Shown here piece after piece: positions 35,553 to 42,822 of a stretch of DNA of 64,000 bases. The position numbers and the translations under genes were made by a program. Every line of letters begins with the position of its first letter. The first letter of the stretch is position 1. The notes below the pieces were generated by a model. It did not search any database. It saw nothing but the letters and a program-made list of their open reading frames with translations, and was not told the origin of the DNA. The DNA is from Algibacter amylolyticus (GTDB taxonomy: Bacteria > Bacteroidota > Bacteroidia > Flavobacteriales > Flavobacteriaceae), in assembly GCF_014202225.1 (NCBI RefSeq), contig NZ_JACHGE010000009.1, positions 1-64,000 of the forward strand, given 5' to 3'.

Positions 35553-35572
35553 ATAAGTATCTAATATAGATG

Positions 35573-36001
35573 TTACTTTATCTCAATAAGCTCCAAGTCA
35601 AATACTAAATCATGTCCAGCCAACGGGTGGTTAGCATCAACAATAATATGATCTTCTTTTACTTCAGCAATACGAAACTGTACTTCTCTACCATTTTCAT
35701 CTTTCGATGCTAATCCCATTCCAACTTCAGGAGCCATATCCTGTGGTAATTGTTCCTTTTTTACATCGTAAAATAACTCTTTACGCACCTCTCCATAAGC
35801 CTCAGCAACAGGAATATTAATAGTTTTCTTTTCGTTTAATTCCATCGAAATAATACCTTTTTCAAAACCAGGAATTAACATACCCTGACCTAAAGTTACC
35901 TCTAGTGGTTCGCGCTCCAACGAGCTATCAAAAACCTGTCCGTTACCTAATTTCCCTGTGTAATGTACTTTTACCGTATCATTTTCTTTTACTTGACTCA
36001 T
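35573..36001 (-). CDS. FKBP-type peptidyl-prolyl isomerase, SlyD-like
   Basis: The 142-residue protein follows the SlyD layout: FKBP half (VKVHYTGKLGNGQVFDSS), the insert-in-flap chaperone domain from about residue 68, and the NHPLAGHDLVFDLELIEI return. The histidine-rich nickel-binding tail of E. coli SlyD is absent. It assists protein folding in the cytosol. A minus-strand -7 box (TAATTTTG, plus 36033-36040) lies 32 nt upstream. It is a single-gene unit. Confidence 0.93.
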   Translation of the reverse strand: MSQVKENDTVKVHYTGKLGNGQVFDSSLEREPLEVTLGQGMLIPGFEKGIISMELNEKKTINIPVAEAYGEVRKELFYDVKKEQLPQDMAPEVGMGLASKDENGREVQFRIAEVKEDHIIVDANHPLAGHDLVFDLELIEIK

Positions 36002-36032
36002 AAATAATAATCTTTTCTGTTTTTTAAAAGCG

Positions 36033-36040
36033 CAAAATTA
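36033..36040 (-). promoter_or_regulatory. -7 box of the FKBP gene
   Basis: The minus strand reads TAATTTTG, a perfect TAnnTTTG match, at suitable distance from the start codon. Confidence 0.5.
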
Positions 36041-36077
36041 CAACTAATCAAGCGAATACGCATGCTTTTTTTAAAAT

Positions 36078-36168
36078 TTGGGCGCTACCCAAGGGTCGGG
36101 CTTTCCAATACAAGTCCTCGCACCTCCATCGTCGGGCTGTGGGCTTTCCTTTTCAATCCCTAGCGCAA
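36078..36168 (-). repeat. dispersed flavobacterial repeat, copy B
   Basis: On the minus strand it runs from TGCGCTAGGGATTGAAAAGG to GGGTAGCGCCCAA. The middle (AGCCCACAGCCCGACG, then GGAGGTGCGAGGACT) is shared with the copy at 45403-45498. Confidence 0.75.
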
Positions 36169-36204
36169 ACAACTGCCAAAGCAAGTTTTTAGCCTAATTT
36201 AATC

Positions 36205-36317
36205 TATATTTGCAAATGTTTAGGTCATAAAATCCTAGTTTTAGTGTCTTAAGGTTTTGATTTTAAGAAAATTAGTCGTTACTTTATAGAACAGATTCAA
36301 GACGAATCTGTTTCTTC
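36205..36317 (+). promoter_or_regulatory. leader with -7 box and hairpin ahead of the Bor-like gene
   Basis: A perfect -7 box TATATTTG lies at 36205-36212. A hairpin AACAGATTC/GAATCTGTT (36290-36312) followed by TCTT sits within the resulting ~225-nt leader. It may be an attenuator or end a short RNA. The rest of 36318-36444 shows no gene. Confidence 0.35.
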
Positions 36318-36444
36318 CTTATTTAATTACATAGCAGTATTTATATCGCTTTCAGAATTTTAGTTCTTAAGGCGATAAACTAATGATTACGAAACATTTT
36401 ACCGCATAGTAAAATAGATTCAATACCATTAAAATAGTGTTATT

Positions 36445-36795
36445 ATGAAATCAAAACAACTTATTATTTTAGTATTAAGCATCTGGTTTAGCGCTCAATC
36501 CTGTGTAAGCACCCGGGTTGAAGCCACTCCACATGATGCCAATGTTGTAAATCTAGAATGTCACGAAAAATCCAATTGGAGTTATTTGTGGGGTTTAGGC
36601 AGCGTTAAACGTGTCGATTTACACCCAGATACCGAAGGTGTAGAATGTCCTTGTCGCTCCAAAGCCATAGCATGGGTAGAAGTTAAAACCTCATTAACCG
36701 ATTTTGCATTAAGCCTTGTTACTCTTGGTATTGTTAATCACCGTAAAGTAAAATATGGTTGTGCAAAACCAAGTGATGGAGAACAGGACTTTTAA
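36445..36795 (+). CDS. Bor/Iss-like lipoprotein
   Basis: The 116-residue protein has a lipoprotein signal (WFSAQSCVS, cysteine at residue 20). Its mature half resembles phage lambda Bor and Iss: a WGLGSVKRVDL segment, then ALSLVTLGIVNHRKVKYGC, which mirrors the LLGFITLGIYTP-x-x-x-x-x-YC end of Bor. An extra CPC and a cysteine in LECHEK are unusual. Bor-type proteins sit in the outer membrane and are linked to serum resistance in E. coli; that role is not assumed here. It lies 18 nt before the FAD oxidase gene and is probably co-transcribed. Confidence 0.68.
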   Translation: MKSKQLIILVLSIWFSAQSCVSTRVEATPHDANVVNLECHEKSNWSYLWGLGSVKRVDLHPDTEGVECPCRSKAIAWVEVKTSLTDFALSLVTLGIVNHRKVKYGCAKPSDGEQDF

Positions 36796-36813
36796 CCTTT
36801 AAAACCTCAAAAA

Positions 36814-38391
36814 ATGATACCAGAAGGAATAGACAGATTGCCTATTGGCTCGTGGACTAACAAACATGAAAACTTTACGCATCAGCTAGAAGATAATGCG
36901 TCCTTTTCACTTTATAACCCACCAGGAGCTTCGGCTAGAGCACGTTACTCGGCAACTACTAAAAATTTTCAATGGCTAATTAATCATGCCATAAACAATA
37001 ACCTTAAACTTCGGGCTTTGGGTAAAGGTTGGTCGTTTTCTAAAGTTGGGGTTACAAAAGGCGGTTTGGTCGATACGGTTTCTTTAAACTTTTCATTTCA
37101 GCCCAAACAAAAGCAAGTCAGTCCGCAGTACGCACAAACGCCAGACGATCTATATTTTGTGCAATGCGGTGTTGCTATTTACGAGTTAAACAATAGGCTG
37201 TCGCAAAAGCGACCGCAACGCTCCATAAAAGCATCGGGTGCCAGTAACGGGCAAACCATTGCGGGAGCTTTGTCCACTGGAACCCATGGCGCAGGAATTC
37301 ATGTTGGAGCCATTCAAGATGCCGTTGTAGGGCTGCATATTATAACTAGCGAAGACAAACATATTTGGTTGGAGCGCAAATCGTATCCAGTAGCTTCGCA
37401 GGATATGGTCGATTGGTTAGGGGCAGAGTTTATTTCAAACGACGACCAATTTAACGCCGCATTAGTAAGTTTTGGAAGCTTTGGTTTTATACATGGAGTC
37501 ATGATAGAAACCGAACCGCAGTTTTTGTTAGAAGAACACAGAATAGGTAATATCGCTTACAGCAATCCATTAAAAAAAGCTATGGAATTATTAGATGTAA
37601 CCGATCTTAACATTGCTGCTACCGATGGTAGTACAGACCTTTATCATTTTGAGGTGTTATTTAATTTACACAAATTTGCACCTAACAATACCGAAAAAGG
37701 TGCCTTTTTAAAATATATGTTTAAACGGCCTTATCACGATGGGCATCAATTTTTAAAACGACCAAACGAGTTTTCCTTTGGCGAAGATTTACTAGGCATT
37801 ATTTCAAAGCTGTTGGACGATTTATCGCCCGTCTCAGATTTAGCAGTTCCGCCTTTGGTAAATGTTATGTACAAAAGAGCATTTGCACCACAAGATGTGG
37901 TAACCGGTACCATTAAGGAAATTTTTAATTATACCAAGTTTTTAGGTAAAGTGGCTAGTGCTGCCATGGGAATAGATATTAAAGATTCGGCCAAAGTAGT
38001 GGAGCTAATTATGGAGGTTAATAAACATACGCCTTTTCCTGGTGGTTTGTCTCTGCGTTATGTAAAAGGGACTAAGGCCACCTTAGGATTTACAAAATTT
38101 GATAATACCTGTGTTTTAGAAATGGATGGTATAGACGGACAAGTAGCCAGAAATTTTTATACAGCCGTTTGGAACAAAATGGAGCAACAAAATATTCCGT
38201 ACACGTTGCACTGGGGGAAAATCAACTTTAATTTAAACGAAAACCTTATTAGAAACATGTACGGCAACACAGCAGTCGATTCTTGGATTAATGCCAGAAA
38301 CCAACTCATGTCCATACCATCAATGCAAGTTTTTAGTAACAAGTTTATGCAAAACTGTGGCTTAAATAAAATTCATCAAAGCATCACCTAA
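36814..38391 (+). CDS. FAD-binding oxidoreductase, aldonolactone-oxidase-like
   Basis: The 525-residue enzyme has an FAD_binding_4 (PCMH-type) domain: LRALGKGWSFS (about residue 70), then ASNGQTIAGALSTGTHGAG (about 147-165), where the histidine is the usual FAD contact. The C-terminal part resembles D-arabinono-1,4-lactone oxidases, ending in LHWGK near residue 468. It likely oxidises a sugar, lactone or alditol with oxygen or a quinone. No signal peptide is seen. The preceding lipoprotein gene is probably in the same unit. Exact substrate unknown. Confidence 0.83.
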   Translation: MIPEGIDRLPIGSWTNKHENFTHQLEDNASFSLYNPPGASARARYSATTKNFQWLINHAINNNLKLRALGKGWSFSKVGVTKGGLVDTVSLNFSFQPKQKQVSPQYAQTPDDLYFVQCGVAIYELNNRLSQKRPQRSIKASGASNGQTIAGALSTGTHGAGIHVGAIQDAVVGLHIITSEDKHIWLERKSYPVASQDMVDWLGAEFISNDDQFNAALVSFGSFGFIHGVMIETEPQFLLEEHRIGNIAYSNPLKKAMELLDVTDLNIAATDGSTDLYHFEVLFNLHKFAPNNTEKGAFLKYMFKRPYHDGHQFLKRPNEFSFGEDLLGIISKLLDDLSPVSDLAVPPLVNVMYKRAFAPQDVVTGTIKEIFNYTKFLGKVASAAMGIDIKDSAKVVELIMEVNKHTPFPGGLSLRYVKGTKATLGFTKFDNTCVLEMDGIDGQVARNFYTAVWNKMEQQNIPYTLHWGKINFNLNENLIRNMYGNTAVDSWINARNQLMSIPSMQVFSNKFMQNCGLNKIHQSIT

Positions 38392-38396
38392 AAGTA

Positions 38397-38906
38397 TTAA
38401 ACCTCTTTTGGGTGTCTCACAGGAAATTCAATAACCTCTAGGTTGTCAATTTTTTTGCCATCAATTGTAAAACGTAGCATCGTTCTAACTTTATGAAAAC
38501 CATGTTTACCTACGGCACCAGGATTCATATGGATTAGGTTTAGCTTTTTATCGGGCATTACTTTTAAAATATGCGAATGTCCGCAAATAAAAAGTCTTGG
38601 TGGGTTTTGTTTTATAGCGTCACTAACTCTAAGGTTGTACTTAGGTGGATAGCCACCAATGTGCGTAATCCAAACATCGACACCCTCGCACATAAAACGG
38701 TTATGTTCAGGGAATTCTACGCGTACTTCAGCATCATCAATATTACCATAAACACCGCGTAATGGTTTTAAAGCCTTTATGGCATCCGTAACTTTTAAGT
38801 CGCCAATATCTCCGGCATGCCAAACTTCATCAGCCTGCTTAGCATACTTTAAAATATCTTTATCAATATAACTATGTGTGTCCGATAGGAGGAGTATTTT
38901 GGTCAT
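38397..38906 (-). CDS. YfcE/MJ0936-type metallophosphodiesterase
   Basis: The 169-residue protein has the calcineurin-like motifs in order: LLSDTHSY, HAGDIGD, GVYGNIDD, ITHIGGYP and CGHSHI with NPGA near the end. It should be a dinuclear-metal phosphodiesterase in the cytosol. The substrate is unknown. It converges with the FAD oxidase (five bases between stops) and is divergent from the sensor gene. Confidence 0.93.
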   Translation of the reverse strand: MTKILLLSDTHSYIDKDILKYAKQADEVWHAGDIGDLKVTDAIKALKPLRGVYGNIDDAEVRVEFPEHNRFMCEGVDVWITHIGGYPPKYNLRVSDAIKQNPPRLFICGHSHILKVMPDKKLNLIHMNPGAVGKHGFHKVRTMLRFTIDGKKIDNLEVIEFPVRHPKEV

Positions 38907-38979
38907 TAATTATAAATGTATTATCAATTGGTAAAGTTATGGATTATTGGCTTAAACTATAACAGGCTGATACTCATGG

Positions 38980-38995
38980 TTTTTTTTTTTTTTTT
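38980..38995 (+). repeat. sixteen-base poly(T) tract
   Basis: An uninterrupted run of sixteen T sits 46 nt before the start codon of the TPR sensor gene. Such runs are prone to slippage. It would lie just upstream of the likely promoter region. Confidence 0.9.
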
Positions 38996-39041
38996 GAATT
39001 TATCAGAAAAAAAAGATAAATTCGTTTATATTGCATCATTA

Positions 39042-39794
39042 ATGAAACTTGTTTTCACTTTAATATTTTTATTCTTTTTTTTGAGCACTGTTTTTGCTCA
39101 AAAAGAAAAGGATACTCTGTTCAAAATTTGGCATAACCAGGCGCTTCATGATTCTATTAGGTTTGATGCCGTGACCAATTTAATTGAAGATTATTACCTA
39201 TTTACAAAAACCGACAGTGCACTCGTTTTAGGACGGCAAATGTTAGATTTAGCCAAACAGAAAAATAGTAATCAATTTCAAATTGATGCTAATATTTTAA
39301 TGGGTAAAGCTTATCGTTCCGGCAATTTATATTTAGAATACGACGATTATATTAATGCTTTTAAGGCTTTGCAAAAATCTCAAAAACACTATAGAGATTT
39401 AGGGGATAAATTAAATGAAGGCTGGAGTGCAACTTACCAAGGTTTCATATTTCAAACTTTAGGCGATTATAAAGAAGCTGAAAAGCAACATTTAGAGCAC
39501 TTGCGATTAAGTGAGAAATATGGAATTAAAAGAAGTATTTCTGGGGCTAATGGAAACTTAGCTAACGTTTATAGTAAGATGGGCGATATTCCAAAATCTA
39601 TAAAACATTGGAAAGAGGCCATTAAAATATCAAAAGAAATAGGTCTTGAAGAATATGCAACTGTTGGCACTGGTTATCTGCTTTCTTTATATATAAAGGA
39701 GCAGCAATACCCCGAAGCCATTAAATATTTAAATGAATATAAACGGTTACAAAACAATTTGCAACTCCTAAATATGCAAGAGATTTTAACCTGA
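39042..39794 (+). CDS. hybrid two-component sensor, N-terminal TPR part (frameshifted)
   Basis: From MKLVFTLIFLFFFL the product has a signal peptide (ending TVFAQ) and TPR-type helices to its end. The frame stops at TGA 39792. The protein continues without a break in the -1 frame: from about 39770 that frame reads KYARDFNLNILLWQCQ and leads into the kinase part. A missing A in the CTAAAT run (39768-39773) explains the shift. An ATG at 38916 is upstream and would place the poly(T) tract in the coding region, so it is not used. See the next entry for the other half. It is either a real disruption or a sequencing error. Confidence 0.8.
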   Translation: MKLVFTLIFLFFFLSTVFAQKEKDTLFKIWHNQALHDSIRFDAVTNLIEDYYLFTKTDSALVLGRQMLDLAKQKNSNQFQIDANILMGKAYRSGNLYLEYDDYINAFKALQKSQKHYRDLGDKLNEGWSATYQGFIFQTLGDYKEAEKQHLEHLRLSEKYGIKRSISGANGNLANVYSKMGDIPKSIKHWKEAIKISKEIGLEEYATVGTGYLLSLYIKEQQYPEAIKYLNEYKRLQNNLQLLNMQEILT

Positions 39795-39946
39795 ATATTC
39801 TTTTATGGCAATGTCAAATAGATTATGGATTTAAAAAATATAATAGGGCTTTAAGGGAGTGTGAAGCTTGTTTAAAAATTTACAATGCTAATAATTGGAA
39901 TCCTGAGTCCGATCTTTTAAAAAGTCTTTACGAGATTAATAAAAAA

Positions 39947-41818
39947 TTGAATAGGCCTGCATTAGCTTTAGATTATTACGAAAAATATCAAGTTTTAATA
40001 AACGATAAAAAAGAAGATAAGGCTAGAACAGAAATTCAAAATATAATTTTTAATAACCAATTAGCTGCCGATAGTATTGCTCAAGCACAAGAGAAAGTGC
40101 TATTAAATTTAGCGTATCAAGAAGATTTGCGTAAAAAGAATCAAGAAAAGAATCTGTTTTTAATTATTGGGTTATTTGTGTTGTTAATTGCTGGTGCTTA
40201 TTTTTTAATTTCAAGGAAAATTGCAGCCAATGAAAGTAATAGATTGAAAGACATTAACCAGCTAAAAAATGCTTTATTCACAAATATTACACATGAATTT
40301 AGAACGCCACTTACCGTAATAAGAGGTATGACTAGTAATATTAAGTCCGATTTAAAAAACAATAAGCAATACACCAAACTTGAAAACGACGTCGATATTA
40401 TTGATAGAAGTAGTGATGGTTTGTTAAATCTAATAAACGAAATGTTAGATTTAGCTAAGATTGAATGCGGACATGTAAAGTTAAATTTGGTTCAAGTGGA
40501 TTGTATTCCTTTTACCAAATATTTAATTGAAAGTTTTCATTCTCTTGCAGAAGAAAAGCATATTAATTTTTTGGTTGATTGTAAATTGGAGCGTCTTCAG
40601 ATGGATTTAGATATTAATAAATTTACAGCCATAATTACCAATTTAATTTCTAATGCTATTAAATTTACAGATCAAGAAGGTAAAGTTAGCCTTAGAATAG
40701 AAAAAGTTGAAAGGAAAAATATATCCTATTTCCTTTTTAAAGTAAATGATAATGGTTTGGGAATTTCAAAAGAGGAGCAACAATATATATTTGATAAATT
40801 TTATCAAGTAGATAACTCAACTTCAAAATTAGAAAAAGGATCTGGGATTGGATTAGCGCTAGCAAAGGAGTTTGTTGAATTAATGCATGGATCCATTTAC
40901 GTAAAAAGTAAGCTTGGGAAAGGTAGTGAGTTTGGTTTTGAAATACCTATTACAAATCACGCCAGCCCATCAGAAAATCCTGAGGTCATTTCAAAATCAC
41001 ATCATACCAAAGTTAAAAGTGATCCAGCAATATTAGATGATAGTTTAACACCTAATGCCATTTCTAAAAATGTACCTTTAGTACTTATCATTGAAGATAA
41101 TGTGGATGTAACACATTACATTAAAACCTGTTTACAAGACAACTATCAAATTATGTATGCACCAAACGGAAGTGTAGGTATAGAGATGGCACTTAAAAAA
41201 ATACCCGATATTATTGTTAGCGACGTGATGATGCCTAAAAAAGATGGTTTTGAAGTTTGCAAAACCTTAAAAACAGACGAACTTACCAATCATATTCCTA
41301 TCATTATGCTTACCGCCAAAGCTACTTTTGAGGACCGATTAATAGGTCTCTCACATGGAGCCGATGCTTATTTAACAAAACCATTTAAGAGAGAAGAATT
41401 GTTAACGCGCATAGATCAATTAATTCTGTTGCGTAAAAAAATATTGAGAAAGTTTGAAAAAACAGGGTTAGACAGACTGCTTGATAAAAACGTAAAAAAC
41501 TCTGAAACAAAATTCCTTAATAAAATTATTACGGTTATTCATGATAATATATCTCAAGGTGAATTCGGACCTTTAGAGCTAGCCGCTAGGTTGGGTTTAA
41601 GTGAATCGCAATTATATAGAAAGTTAAAAGCGACAAGCGGAAAATCTACGGCACTTTTTGTAAGGTCTATTAAATTGCAAAAAGGAAAAGAATTACTTGA
41701 AACTACAAAAAAATCAATATCAGAAGTAGCATATGATGTTGGGTTTAATGATCCTTCTTATTTTAGTAGGGCTTTTAAAAAGGAGTTTGGTAGCGCTCCA
41801 AGTGCCATTTCAAAATAG
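39947..41818 (+). CDS. hybrid two-component sensor, kinase-receiver-AraC part (frameshifted)
   Basis: The open frame reaches back to 39743, so the TTG at 39947 is only a formal start. Domains in order are: transmembrane helix (about 70-88), HisKA with H116 in NITHEFRTPL, HATPase with NLISNAIKFTD, GLGIS and GSGIGLAL, receiver with LIIEDN, IIVSDVMMP and the lysine of TKPF, then an AraC-type helix-turn-helix (ELAARLGLSESQLYRKL, then GFNDPSYFSRAFKKEFG). This is the one-polypeptide hybrid two-component architecture of Bacteroidetes, with a TPR rather than Reg-prop sensor. No SusC/D partners are nearby. Confidence 0.88.
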   Translation: MNRPALALDYYEKYQVLINDKKEDKARTEIQNIIFNNQLAADSIAQAQEKVLLNLAYQEDLRKKNQEKNLFLIIGLFVLLIAGAYFLISRKIAANESNRLKDINQLKNALFTNITHEFRTPLTVIRGMTSNIKSDLKNNKQYTKLENDVDIIDRSSDGLLNLINEMLDLAKIECGHVKLNLVQVDCIPFTKYLIESFHSLAEEKHINFLVDCKLERLQMDLDINKFTAIITNLISNAIKFTDQEGKVSLRIEKVERKNISYFLFKVNDNGLGISKEEQQYIFDKFYQVDNSTSKLEKGSGIGLALAKEFVELMHGSIYVKSKLGKGSEFGFEIPITNHASPSENPEVISKSHHTKVKSDPAILDDSLTPNAISKNVPLVLIIEDNVDVTHYIKTCLQDNYQIMYAPNGSVGIEMALKKIPDIIVSDVMMPKKDGFEVCKTLKTDELTNHIPIIMLTAKATFEDRLIGLSHGADAYLTKPFKREELLTRIDQLILLRKKILRKFEKTGLDRLLDKNVKNSETKFLNKIITVIHDNISQGEFGPLELAARLGLSESQLYRKLKATSGKSTALFVRSIKLQKGKELLETTKKSISEVAYDVGFNDPSYFSRAFKKEFGSAPSAISK

Positions 41819-41993
41819 TTTAGTGTAAAGCCTTATTTACAATGGCTTTGGTAGCCAAAAACATAACTTTAAATTCTTGATTTTTTAATAAACTGTCCTA
41901 GTTTTTGAAGAAATAGTACACGCCATAATTTAGAATATCTCCTAAAATTGTACTGTAATTAAAAGCTGTTTTTTAACAATTAAATTAAATATT

Positions 41994-42473
41994 ATGAAAT
42001 CAAGATTAGCATTAGTAAGTGTTTTGTTTTTAGCATTATCTGTATGTAGTTGTAAGGCACAAGCAGATCTTATCAACGATGAATTCCCTGAAGCAAAACA
42101 AGAAGTTATGGAAACCTTTGGAGCCATTGCACAAAGTATTAAGGATGGCCATTTAGACAAACTTATATCGTATCATGCCTATGGACCTAAATTTACCGAG
42201 TTTAAAAATGGAGAACCACGAAACGGTGATGTTGACAATGAAGCGCATGAGCGTAATGTTTTTGGAGCAGTTACCGAAGTGATAAAATTCGATGCAAAAG
42301 ATTTACAGATTGCGGTTTATGGTGATGTTGCAAATCTTACGTTTCATTCCGATTTTCAATTAAAGTTTGGAGAAGACTTAGTAGTAGTAAACGACCAAAT
42401 TACATTGCTTTTTGTGAAAACTAAAGCGGGCTGGAAAATGGTTCATGAGCATCACTCACCATTAAATAAATAG
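41994..42473 (+). CDS. NTF2/SnoaL-like lipoprotein
   Basis: The 159-residue product starts with a lipoprotein signal (LALSVCSCKAQ). The mature part is a DUF4440/SnoaL-type cone fold: helical IAQSIKDGHLDKLISYHAYG, then strands ending GWKMVHEHHSPL. These are often stand-alone binding or hydrolysis modules. It follows the hybrid sensor by 175 nt and may be regulated by it; this is inference. A hairpin at 42497-42535 follows. Confidence 0.82.
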   Translation: MKSRLALVSVLFLALSVCSCKAQADLINDEFPEAKQEVMETFGAIAQSIKDGHLDKLISYHAYGPKFTEFKNGEPRNGDVDNEAHERNVFGAVTEVIKFDAKDLQIAVYGDVANLTFHSDFQLKFGEDLVVVNDQITLLFVKTKAGWKMVHEHHSPLNK

Positions 42474-42496
42474 TGAAAATTTATTTTTAAGATTTG

Positions 42497-42535
42497 CCTG
42501 TTGTGTAAAATAATTAGTTTGTTTTATGCAACAGG
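42497..42535 (+). terminator. probable terminator of the NTF2-like gene
   Basis: CCTGTTG and TAAAA pair with TTTTA and CAACAGG with wobbles. The T tail is weak (TTGTTTAGTTTT). The rest of the gap to 42822 is AT-rich and shows nothing further. Confidence 0.5.
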
Positions 42536-42822
42536 TTGTTTAGTTTTAGAAGCATACCTTTTATAGCTTGTTACAAAGCAGCAATAATTTCAATATATAA
42601 AAGGCTGCTTAGTAAATTATAAATACTATATAAATTTAGAAAATGTTTCTAAAAATTAGAGGCTATTTGATTTGAGCTCTAAAATAAGGAATATATTAAG
42701 TGTTTTTAATGTAGATAATCGAAATAAATGCGAATCAGTTGATTTTATGAAATTAAAAAATTAATTTCGTTGAAACGTTGTTTTAGTCGTTTAAGTGCGT
42801 TTAGGTAAAAAATATATTTATT

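Noticed and set aside
36445-36795. Prophage remnant marked by the Bor-like gene
   Set aside because: No other phage-type genes, integrase or attachment sites are nearby, so the lipoprotein alone does not support it.
39755-39795. Programmed -1 ribosomal frameshift in the hybrid sensor
   Set aside because: No slippery heptamer in the right phase and no strong downstream structure were seen; loss of an A in a short run is simpler.
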